From: Aquamicrobium sp.
Lineage (GTDB): Bacteria; Pseudomonadota; Alphaproteobacteria; Rhizobiales; Rhizobiaceae
DNA length: 64,000 nt
Direction: 5' to 3'
Assembly: GCA_019739225.1 (NCBI GenBank)
Contig: JAHHDT010000005.1
Coordinates: 682,001-746,000 of the forward strand
The number at the start of each line of letters is the position of its first letter. The stretch's first letter is position 1. The notes under the pieces are model-generated. The model saw nothing but the letters and a program-made list of their open reading frames with translations, had not been told where the DNA came from and did no database searches. Below are positions 17,375-25,127 of this stretch, piece after piece. The translations under genes were made by a program, and so were the position numbers.

Positions 17375-17820
17375 GGACCACAGTGCGGGATCCGCAGAAT
17401 CTGCTGTTCGGTGTTTTTCTGATCCTTCTGGGTGCCGGCGGCGTCTATTTCGGGGCGCGCCTGGACATGGGAAGCGCGCTGGACATGGGACCGGGCTACA
17501 TGCCCACCATCCTGAGCGGCGCCATACTGGCCATGGGTGTCGGCTTCACGCTGTTCTCCTTCGTCCATGCTGGAGCGGCCATCTCCAATGTGGCATGGCG
17601 TGGTCTGGTCGTCGTCCTATCGGTGGTCGTGCTCTTCGGCCTCTCCATCAAATGGCTGGGACTGATGGTAACCATCGTGATCTCGGTGATGCTGTCCGCG
17701 CTCGCCACGCCGAATAGGTCGTGGATGCAAACCGCGATCTTCGCCATCGTCCTCGCTGCGGCTTGCGTGCTCGTGTTCAACGTCGCCCTCAATCTCCCGC
17801 TTCCGGTGTGGCCAAGATGA
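17371..17820 (+). CDS. Tripartite tricarboxylate transporter small membrane subunit, TctB family (cassette B)
   Basis: A 149-residue, four-span membrane protein. The start ATG 17371 overlaps the stop of the dehydrogenase gene, and the end overlaps the tctA start by 4 bases. The ALDMGPGYMPTILSG motif is the TctB signature. Partner of the permease that follows. Confidence 0.9.
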   Translation: MRTTVRDPQNLLFGVFLILLGAGGVYFGARLDMGSALDMGPGYMPTILSGAILAMGVGFTLFSFVHAGAAISNVAWRGLVVVLSVVVLFGLSIKWLGLMVTIVISVMLSALATPNRSWMQTAIFAIVLAAACVLVFNVALNLPLPVWPR

Positions 17821-19322
17821 CTGAACTTCTCGACCACCTCGCAATAGGCTTTTCGCTGGCTTTATCGCTGGAGAATCTCTTCTATTGCTTCACTGGAGCG
17901 CTCATCGGGACCTTGATCGGCGTTTTGCCGGGGATCGGTCCACTGGCGACGGTGGCTCTTCTTCTGCCGATCACGTTCACGCTTGAGCCGGTGAGCTCCC
18001 TGATAATGCTCTCGGGAATCTACTACGGGGCCCAATATGGCGGCTCGACCACGGCCATCCTCGTCAACCTTCCGGGTGAGGCGTCGGCGGTGGTGACGAC
18101 GCTGGACGGTCACCAGATGGCGCGTCAGGGACGTGCGGGTCCGGCACTAGCGATCGCGGCGCTCGCTTCATTCTTCGCGGGAACTGTTGCGACAATCATG
18201 ATCGCCACGCTGGCGCTTCCACTTGCGGGTGTCGCGCTACGCTTTGGGCCGGCCGACTATGCCGGACTGATGATCTTCGGCCTCATCGGGGCGGTCGTCC
18301 TTGCCAGCGGTTCGCTGCCGAAAGCGATCGCAATGGTCTTCGTCGGATTGCTTCTCGGCCTGATCGGCATCGATATCAATTCAGGTGCCATGCGGTACAC
18401 GTTCGGGCTCCCTCCCTTGACCGACGGGATCAATTTCGTCGCACTGGCGGTGGGCCTCTTCGGGTTGGGTGAGATCATCCGAAACCTTGAAGGCTCCGGC
18501 CAGCCCAGCGTGCTTTCGGGCAAGATCGGACGGTTGATGCCGAGCTGGTCCGAAATCAAGCAATCCTTTCCCGCGGCCGTCCGCGGCACGTTCGTCGGCT
18601 CGCTGCTGGGCGTTCTTCCGGGCGGTGGAGCGACGCTGGGGTCGTTTGCTTCCTATGCGCTCGAGAAGAAGGTTGCGCGCGACCCGTCGCGATTCGGCAC
18701 CGGCGCTATCGAGGGCGTGGCCGGTCCGGAGGCTGCGAACAACGCGGGCGCGCAAGGCTCATTCATCCCCATGCTCACACTCGGAATTCCTGCGAACGCG
18801 GTCATGGCGCTGATCATTGGAGCCTTGACCATCCAGGGAATTCAGCCTGGACCACGCGTGATGCAGGCCGAACCGGAGCTGGTTTGGGGGTTGATTGCAA
18901 GCATGTGGCTAGGCAACCTCATGCTACTCGTCATCAATCTTCCGCTGATCGGATTGTGGGTGCGGCTGCTGAAAGTGCCCTACAGGCTGATGTTTCCTGC
19001 GATCATCATTTTCTGCGCAGTGGGCGCCTTCACCATCAACAACTCCACCTTCGACATCTATATGACAGCGCTGTTCGGGTTGCTGGGCTATTTCTTCCTG
19101 AAGGTCGGGGCCGAAGCTGCCCCATTGATACTAGGGTTCGTGCTCGGTCCGCTTCTCGAGGAGAATGTCCGTCGCGCGCTCATCTTCTCGCGCGGCGATC
19201 CCATGACCTTTCTGGACAATCCCATCTGCGCGGTTTTCCTCGCCCTGTCCGCTTTGCTCCTGCTCATGATGGCAGTCCCGCATCTTCGGCGCGGTCGGCG
19301 AGAAGCATTCAGGGAGGAGTGA
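17817..19322 (+). CDS. Tripartite tricarboxylate transporter large permease, TctA family (cassette B)
   Basis: A 501-residue polytopic membrane protein with the TctA signature GVLPGIGPLATVALLLP near residue 38 and the internal-repeat counterpart GVLPGGGATLGSF. The start ATG 17817 is fixed by the ATGA overlap with tctB. It is a paralog of the cassette A permease, aligning along its whole length. It forms the carboxylate channel with TctB and the upstream TctC. Confidence 0.95.
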   Translation: MTELLDHLAIGFSLALSLENLFYCFTGALIGTLIGVLPGIGPLATVALLLPITFTLEPVSSLIMLSGIYYGAQYGGSTTAILVNLPGEASAVVTTLDGHQMARQGRAGPALAIAALASFFAGTVATIMIATLALPLAGVALRFGPADYAGLMIFGLIGAVVLASGSLPKAIAMVFVGLLLGLIGIDINSGAMRYTFGLPPLTDGINFVALAVGLFGLGEIIRNLEGSGQPSVLSGKIGRLMPSWSEIKQSFPAAVRGTFVGSLLGVLPGGGATLGSFASYALEKKVARDPSRFGTGAIEGVAGPEAANNAGAQGSFIPMLTLGIPANAVMALIIGALTIQGIQPGPRVMQAEPELVWGLIASMWLGNLMLLVINLPLIGLWVRLLKVPYRLMFPAIIIFCAVGAFTINNSTFDIYMTALFGLLGYFFLKVGAEAAPLILGFVLGPLLEENVRRALIFSRGDPMTFLDNPICAVFLALSALLLLMMAVPHLRRGRREAFREE

Positions 19323-19375
19323 CGGCAGTGGCCAATCTCGTCACCGCACGGTGCGGATTCCGGACGGGGGGCTGA

Positions 19376-20668
19376 GTGTCTGGGATTCAAGGCAAGCCGG
19401 CGAGACGCGGGCTGCCCCTTTGGTTGAAGGCGCTGGTTGCGACCCTTGGCATGCAGACGGTCGCTTCGTTCCTCGATCAGAGCGTTGCTGTGGTGGCGCC
19501 ACTGTTCACGCGCGATGCAGGTATTGCACCGGAGCGGATCGGTAACCTGACGTCGCTCAGCGCGCTGGGCGTGGTTCTGTTCCTTCTGTTCGGAGGGCCG
19601 TTCCTGGCTCGTCTGGGCCCGGTGCGCACGCTGCAGGTGGGTGCGTTGATCGCTTTATGCGGCCTGCTCGCAATGACATTCGCGTGGTGGCCCCTGGCAT
19701 TATCAGCCGCGATCTTGATGGGCATGGGATACGGACCGACGCCGCCTGCCGGCAGCCGCATCCTGCATTCGACAGCGCCAGCGCGACACCGTTCCCTTAT
19801 CTTCTCCATCAAGCAGGCTGGTGCGCCGCTGGGCGGAATGCTGGCCGGGCTTCTCCTGCCGCCGGTTGCCGCCTATTTCGGGTGGCGCATCGCTATCGCT
19901 TTCTCCTTGGTCGTGGGTGCCTGCGCCATCCTGGCCGTCGGAACCATGCGTGATCGTCTTGACGAGGAGCGCGACGCCGCGCGCAGCATTTCGCCACGTG
20001 ATCTGTTCCGTCCGAGAATCGTCGCGCAACCCTTCCAGATGATCGCTGCCAATCCGACCCTCGTCTCGATCGTCAGCCTCGGGTTTTCGTTCGCGATCGT
20101 TCAGGGATCGCTTTTTTCCTTCACCGTGACCTATCTGTCAGGCAGCCTGCAGATGACGTTGGCGAGTGCCGGACTTGCCTATGCATCGATGCAGTTCAGC
20201 GGCGTATGTGCTCGCATAATCCTCGGCTTTCTGGCGGACCGGTCGGGCAAGCCCGCGCTGTTTCTCGGATGCCAAGCCATGTTCGCCGCGGCGGCCGTAC
20301 TTCTCGTCGCAAGCCTGCCTGTATCGCCCGACCTCTTGGTCGCGGCCGGCGCATGCGCTGCAGCCGGCTTTTTCGCGGCGAGCTGGAACGGCATTTTCCT
20401 CGCCGAGGTGGCCAATCATGCCGGAAGCGACAAGATTGCCGACGTTACATCGGCAAGCACCATCGTGGTCTTCTGCGGATACATCATCGGGCCGACCACC
20501 TTCTCGCTGCTGGCGGGTTGGACCGACGGCTACCTTATTCCATTCGCACTCATAGCGGCACAACTTGTGCTTATGGCGCTGGTGCAAATCTTGGCGACTC
20601 ACCGCAGGGCAAGGACATCTAATTTATGCGCTGACAGCAGCGATGTTAAGTCTTCCGATATTCATTAA
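19376..20668 (+). CDS. MFS transporter
   Basis: A 430-residue major facilitator protein with about 12 membrane spans, starting at GTG 19376 after a GGGGGG-rich ribosome binding site. Typical elements are the long loop between spans 2 and 3, MGMGYGPTPPAGSRIL in the middle of the first half, and the FLADRSGKPALFLG motif between spans 8 and 9. It follows the cassette B permease by 53 bases and may be co-transcribed. It could export a product or import a related acid; the substrate cannot be told. Confidence 0.9.
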   Translation: MSGIQGKPARRGLPLWLKALVATLGMQTVASFLDQSVAVVAPLFTRDAGIAPERIGNLTSLSALGVVLFLLFGGPFLARLGPVRTLQVGALIALCGLLAMTFAWWPLALSAAILMGMGYGPTPPAGSRILHSTAPARHRSLIFSIKQAGAPLGGMLAGLLLPPVAAYFGWRIAIAFSLVVGACAILAVGTMRDRLDEERDAARSISPRDLFRPRIVAQPFQMIAANPTLVSIVSLGFSFAIVQGSLFSFTVTYLSGSLQMTLASAGLAYASMQFSGVCARIILGFLADRSGKPALFLGCQAMFAAAAVLLVASLPVSPDLLVAAGACAAAGFFAASWNGIFLAEVANHAGSDKIADVTSASTIVVFCGYIIGPTTFSLLAGWTDGYLIPFALIAAQLVLMALVQILATHRRARTSNLCADSSDVKSSDIH

Positions 20669-20677
20669 GAAATATAA

Positions 20678-21007
20678 TTATATGGTATGCGATTCTGAGT
20701 ACTGAATTGCATTATCTACGAATTCGCTTTCAATGTTGGTGAGAAAATTATCTTTCCTTCTTATAAAGCTTATACTGCAGAAGATCGGCGCAGAAAGTGG
20801 TCTCACTATGCCTCCTCCCGCCGCATGGACGGCGGCGGTTCGAGGATCGGCCACAGCAATTCCCACACCCGCCATGACGAGCTTTTGCATGAGATAAGCG
20901 AGTTGGCACTCGACGATCGACCTGCACTTTATGTCATTCTCCAGGAGCATGTTCCACGCCAGATCACCCAACTGTGCTCCGTTTATCGTGTTCCGCGATA
21001 ACGGGCA
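20678..21007 (-). pseudogene. LysR regulator remnant (C-terminal part)
   Basis: An open stretch of about 110 codons reads like the end of a LysR effector-binding domain: LSRNTINGAQLGDLAWNMLL, then VECQLAYLMQKLVMAGVGIAVADP, then a short tail after VRPLSAPIFCSISFIRR. A stop codon lies immediately upstream in frame and the DNA-binding half is missing. Base composition is lower in GC than the neighbours at the 3' end. It is best read as a decayed gene fragment at the edge of the accessory region. Confidence 0.7.
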
Positions 21008-21179
21008 TCACCGGGCACACGCTCGAATCCGCGAACCGGTTCTTGATCGCTACGTCGCCCAGACGAAGCGCCTTTCGGAAGCTACCCTCCGCCTGTTTGA
21101 GAACGCAGCTGCAATACAGTCTGCAAACCGCGAGTGCTGACCGGCAGTCATTCGGCGAAAATGAAAAGGGTTTGGTAGA

Positions 21180-21256
21180 TGGCGCGCCCGAAAGGATTCG
21201 AACCTCTGACCCCCAGATTCGTAGTCTGGTGCTCTATCCAGCTGAGCTACGGGCGC
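21180..21256 (-). tRNA. tRNA-Arg (anticodon ACG)
   Basis: A 77-base tRNA on the minus strand with CCA encoded (21182-21180). The acceptor stem GCGCCCG pairs with CGGGCGC, the D-arm includes AGCTCAGCTGGATAGAGC, the anticodon stem CCAGA/TCTGG encloses loop CTACGAA giving anticodon ACG, and the T-arm carries GGTTCGAATCC. Its 3' end faces the accessory catabolic region, a common insertion point for islands. Confidence 0.97.
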
Positions 21257-21380
21257 GCAACAGGCCGGGAGACCGGCCAAACCAGCGGCGACGAATTTAC
21301 CGCCGCGTTTCGTGCGGCGTTACCTAGCCACTCATTGCGAGAATTGCAAGCGCCTGTCGCAAAACTTTAATGGGGATCGA

Positions 21381-22868
21381 TCAGGCCGGGCGCCGCAGCG
21401 CGTCGCGTGCCGCGTCGAGGTCGACCGGCTGGTCGGGAATGGTGATTGAAAAGACGGTGCGGCCGCCGCGGCTCTCCACCAGCTCCAGCGTGCCGCCATG
21501 GGCGCGCACCAGCTCATGCGCGATTGCCAGGCCGAGGCCCGTACCGCCGCTGCGGGCGGAGCCGCGAAACGCGGTGAAGAGGTGTTCGCGGGCCTTCGGC
21601 GGCAGGCCGGGGCCGGTATCCGCCACGAGAATCCTGCATATCGTGCCGGTCCGCTCGGCGTGAACCGACAGGCGCCGCACCAGCGTTCCTTCCTGGTCGG
21701 CGGCCATCGCCTGAATGGCATTGCGCGACAGATTCGAGAGAACCCGGAACAGCTGTTCGGAATCGGCGTCGACCTCGAAGTCGGGTTCCACCGCATTGAC
21801 GAACTCGATGCCGGTGGCGGGGTCGAGGCCAAGCAGTTCCTGAACCTCGTCGACCAGTTGCCGCAGCCGCAGCCGCCTGCGGGCTGGCGGAGCCTCCTGC
21901 GTGCGGCCGTAAGAGAGCACCCCGTTTGAATAGGAAACCGCGCGGTCCAGGGCGCGTACCAGCCGCGGCGCGACGCGCTGCGCGGTCGGGTCCATGACCT
22001 TGGCCAGCCTGTCCGACATCAGTTGCGCCGCTGCGAGCATGTTGCGCATGTCGTGGTTGATCTTGGAGACAGCGAGGCCGAGATCGGCAAGGTGCTTCTG
22101 CTCGCCGAGCGTGCGCTGGAGCTGGCTCTGCATGGCGGCGAGCTCGCGCTCGGCAACGCCGATTTCGTCTTCCCGGGCTTCCGGACGAATGATCCGGGCG
22201 GGATCGTCGGGCGCCTCGGCAAACTCCAGCATCGAGCGCGTCATGGTCCGGATCGGCCGGATCATGATGCGGTTGATGGCGTAGAAGACCAGCATCGCCG
22301 TGGTCAGGGACAGGATCAACGACAATACGGCGACGTTGCGGGCATAGATGAGCAGTGCCTTGCGAAGCTGGGTGTCGCCGATCAGCAGCTCGAATTCCGT
22401 GCCGTTCTCGCCCACCGGTCCGAAGACTCGTAATACGCGGCCGCCGCCGAACAGGGCCGTATAGATCGCCTCCTGCATGGCCGTGAGCGGCGGCGTGTTG
22501 GCCAGGTCGACATGGACGTCCACCTGCGGGGGCATCGCCGTCACCACTAGAAGCCGGGACGCCCCGTCGGCGCGCACGGCCACGGCCTTGGCGCCAAGCG
22601 CTATCAGGACGTCGTCCTGCACCTCGCGCGAGAGGCTGTCAGGGTCGCTCTCCATTAATACGATGCCGACGGCCGCCGCCGTGGCCAGGCGCTCCTCGAG
22701 CCAGCGTAACCGGAAATTCGCGATCGAGGGCAGAAAGATCAGCACCTCCGCCAGCATCACGAACAGGATCGTCAGCAACAGCAGCTTGGTCGAAAGACCG
22801 CGCGACAGCGGTACCTGCTGGCCGGTGCGATCTTTTTCCTTGTGGTCCGTGGTGCCGTTGAGCGGCAA
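21381..22868 (-). CDS. Sensor histidine kinase with HAMP domain
   Basis: A 495-residue membrane kinase. Membrane spans near 28-48 and 174-198 flank a periplasmic sensor of about 125 residues; a HAMP region (about 199-255) leads to the phospho-acceptor H272 in INHDMRNML. The ATPase domain shows the N box LSRNAIQAM, the G1 box VADTGPGLP and the G2 box GGTGLGLAI. The acceptor motif departs from the common HELR pattern. No response regulator gene is adjacent, so the partner lies elsewhere. Signal unknown. Confidence 0.93.
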   Translation of the reverse strand: MPLNGTTDHKEKDRTGQQVPLSRGLSTKLLLLTILFVMLAEVLIFLPSIANFRLRWLEERLATAAAVGIVLMESDPDSLSREVQDDVLIALGAKAVAVRADGASRLLVVTAMPPQVDVHVDLANTPPLTAMQEAIYTALFGGGRVLRVFGPVGENGTEFELLIGDTQLRKALLIYARNVAVLSLILSLTTAMLVFYAINRIMIRPIRTMTRSMLEFAEAPDDPARIIRPEAREDEIGVAERELAAMQSQLQRTLGEQKHLADLGLAVSKINHDMRNMLAAAQLMSDRLAKVMDPTAQRVAPRLVRALDRAVSYSNGVLSYGRTQEAPPARRRLRLRQLVDEVQELLGLDPATGIEFVNAVEPDFEVDADSEQLFRVLSNLSRNAIQAMAADQEGTLVRRLSVHAERTGTICRILVADTGPGLPPKAREHLFTAFRGSARSGGTGLGLAIAHELVRAHGGTLELVESRGGRTVFSITIPDQPVDLDAARDALRRPA

Positions 22869-22885
22869 ACCTGCCTCCCTGTCGT

Positions 22886-24319
22886 CTAGCCGGAGCCGCG
22901 CAGCCTGCCGGTCAACCGTTGCATGATCGACGCACGGCGCTTGCCCGCAAAATACGCCGAGGCCGCCTGTTTGCCAATTTCCCCGAATGAAGGGTAGGGG
23001 GGCAGATAGGATGACATGTCTTCTGCTGTAAGGCCTCGGGCGATTGCCAGCGCCCAGACGCCGATCAGTTCGTTGGCCTCGGCGCCGACCATCGCCACAC
23101 CCAGCATGAGTCCGCGCTCGTCGCAGACGAGCTTGACGAAGCCCGCGCTGCGGCCTTCGGCCTGTGCCCGGTCGTTGCCTGCATAGGCAGAGCGTAGCAC
23201 GCGGATCGACCTGTGCCGACGGCGCGCTTCGGTCTCCGTCAGGCCGACGCTGGCAAGAGCAGGCTCGGTGCCGACCACGCGCGGAATGAGCAGTTGATCG
23301 GCTCGTGCCGTGCCTTTGCCAAGGATGGCATCCAGCACGATTTCGGCCTGTCGGGCGGCAGCATGTATCGACTGTTGCGCGCCGGTCACGTCGCCGATTG
23401 CATAGACCTTGCGGTTTGTCGTGCGCATGCGATCGGAGATGGTGATGCCGCCCTGGTCGGTCCGGATGCCGGCCCGCTTGAGGTCAAGTTCAACGATGGC
23501 GGGCTTTCGGGCGGGCAGGACGAGAAGATGCGTACCATCGATGGCCTCTTCGCCGTCCGCCTCGCCTGAAATGTGCAGGCGTACGCCGCTTCGGCCCTTT
23601 CGCTCGATCCGCGTCGCGGTGGTGTCCTCGCGAATGTCGACGCCTTCGGCGCGCAGCGTGCGCAACAGGATCGATACGGCCTCCGGATCCTGCGACGCAA
23701 GCTGGCCCGGTGTGCCGATGATGACGACCTGTGATCCGAGCCTGCCGAACGCTTGGGCCAGTTCGAGCACACCATGGCCTGCCCCAGTGATGAGCACTTT
23801 GGCTGGACGGCGGGGCAGGTCGTAGATCGTTTCCCAGGTCAGGCAGCCCGCTTCGTCAAGGCCCATGATCGGCGGCATTTCGGGCACCCCGCCGGTCGCC
23901 AAGACGAAATGCCGCGCCTTCACCTCGAAGTCGCCGGCCTGGACCGTGTGACGATCCTTGAAGCGCGCATGCGCCGCGAGGATACGCACGCCCAGGGCGC
24001 CAAGCCGCTCGTCTCCTGTGTCGGGTGCCACGGCAGCGGTGGCGTTGCGCACGTGGCGCAGCATCTTGCGGAAATCGATCTCCGCCGAGCCTGCAGCGAC
24101 CCCGAAATGTGAACCTCGGTTTATGGCGTGTACCTGCGCTGCCGCGGTGCAAAGCGCGCGGACTGAGACGCCCGGATGGCGGGCATGGAGGCCGTGTGCC
24201 GCGTCGTTTCCAACGAGAACGACCGCCGCGCCGGCCGTTGCAGCAGCGGCTGCCAGGGAACGGCCGGCGGCCCCCGCGCCGATGACGCAGATGTCGGGTT
24301 TGAGAATCTGGGCGTTCAA
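22886..24319 (-). CDS. FAD/NAD oxidoreductase, dihydrolipoamide-dehydrogenase-like without redox disulfide
   Basis: A 477-residue flavoprotein with the architecture of the class I pyridine nucleotide-disulfide oxidoreductases: FAD motif GAGAAG (14-19), NAD motif LITGAGHGVLELAQAFGRLG, second FAD motif VYAIGDVTG, and a C-terminal dimerisation domain ending near LPPYPSFGEIGKQAA. Where family members carry the active CxxxxC pair after the first FAD strand, this protein reads HARHPGVSVRALCTAAA, with only one cysteine (C57). It therefore cannot run the usual disulfide cycle and may be an FAD-dependent oxidase or transhydrogenase-like protein. It lies 17 bases upstream of the sensor kinase. Confidence 0.88.
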   Translation of the reverse strand: MNAQILKPDICVIGAGAAGRSLAAAAATAGAAVVLVGNDAAHGLHARHPGVSVRALCTAAAQVHAINRGSHFGVAAGSAEIDFRKMLRHVRNATAAVAPDTGDERLGALGVRILAAHARFKDRHTVQAGDFEVKARHFVLATGGVPEMPPIMGLDEAGCLTWETIYDLPRRPAKVLITGAGHGVLELAQAFGRLGSQVVIIGTPGQLASQDPEAVSILLRTLRAEGVDIREDTTATRIERKGRSGVRLHISGEADGEEAIDGTHLLVLPARKPAIVELDLKRAGIRTDQGGITISDRMRTTNRKVYAIGDVTGAQQSIHAAARQAEIVLDAILGKGTARADQLLIPRVVGTEPALASVGLTETEARRRHRSIRVLRSAYAGNDRAQAEGRSAGFVKLVCDERGLMLGVAMVGAEANELIGVWALAIARGLTAEDMSSYLPPYPSFGEIGKQAASAYFAGKRRASIMQRLTGRLRGSG

Positions 24320-24464
24320 GGGGCTGGTCTGTCCTTTCGGGCATTGTCAGGCATGCCCGCCTGTTCGGCTGGCGGCATTCGCGACCCCTTCGCGTTCTCT
24401 TACGATGGAGCCGCAGGCCGCCGCAAGGGCCGGCAATGGACTAGCGTGCCGCGCTAACGCCTCA

Positions 24465-24493
24465 TTGACACGATCCCGGCACATCCCTATAAG
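24465..24493 (+). promoter_or_regulatory. Sigma-70-type promoter for rpmH
   Basis: TTGACA (24465-24470) and TATAAG (24488-24493) are separated by exactly 17 bases, about 120 bases before the rpmH start. This is the best housekeeping promoter in the window and fits a highly expressed ribosomal protein gene. The rest of the 296-base gap (24320-24615) shows nothing else I can support. Confidence 0.8.
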
Positions 24494-24615
24494 CCCGCTC
24501 ACGCTCGGACCCATGGTCCGGCGCAGCCTTGTGCTGTGCATGAACCGGTCGGGCGAACGCTCCTGCTCATATAGAGACAGATCCAAGAAGGGCCGCACCC
24601 CGCGGTATTAAACAA

Positions 24616-24750
24616 ATGAAGCGCACCTATCAGCCCTCCAAGCTTGTTCGCAAGCGCCGTCACGGTTTCCGTGCACGCATGGCCACCAAGGGCGGCCGTG
24701 GCGTGATCGCCGCCCGCCGCAATCGCGGTCGTAAGCGGCTGTCGGCCTGA
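24616..24750 (+). CDS. rpmH: 50S ribosomal protein L34
   Basis: A 44-residue, strongly basic protein beginning [19 protein letters not shown] and ending RKRLSA, which is unmistakably L34 of the large ribosomal subunit. It is followed by rnpA after 20 bases, the standard pairing in bacteria. Confidence 0.99.
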
Positions 24751-24770
24751 CGTGGCCGCAGGCCGGACAG

Positions 24771-25118
24771 TTGTCGAACCGGCCGATCGGCACATCACCC
24801 GGGCGCTTGAAGAAGCGCTCGGAATTTCTGGCTGTCCGGCGGGGCGAAAAGCGCCGCGGGCGGCTGTTTTTGCTTGAGGTTCTCGATCGCGCGGATGACG
24901 CGCCGCCCCGCTTCGGACTGACGGTTACGAAGAAAGTCGGGAACGCTGCGGTAAGAAACCGCATCAGAAGGCGGCTGAAAGAGGCCGCGCGCGTCCATGC
25001 CGGTGGTGACATGTCGCCCGGCAACGACTATGTGATCGTCGGGCGACGCGAGGTGCTGACAGTCCCCTTCGACGAGCTCAAGCACGAACTTTCCCGCAGG
25101 ATACGCGGCGCGCGGTAA
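24771..25118 (+). CDS. rnpA: Ribonuclease P protein component
   Basis: A 115-residue basic protein that assists the RNase P RNA in trimming tRNA 5' ends. It carries [17 protein letters not shown] near the start, [20 protein letters not shown] with the RNR signature, and the helix RRLKEAAR. The likely start is TTG at 24771, 20 bases after rpmH; no nearer ATG fits the family length. It is followed by yidC after 9 bases. Confidence 0.97.
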   Translation: MSNRPIGTSPGRLKKRSEFLAVRRGEKRRGRLFLLEVLDRADDAPPRFGLTVTKKVGNAAVRNRIRRRLKEAARVHAGGDMSPGNDYVIVGRREVLTVPFDELKHELSRRIRGAR

Positions 25119-25127
25119 GGGAACCGT

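Noticed and set aside
21179-21327. Peptide frames containing ERIRTSDPQIRSLVLYPAELR and similar
   Set aside because: These come from reading through tRNA-Arg and are a well-known false annotation.
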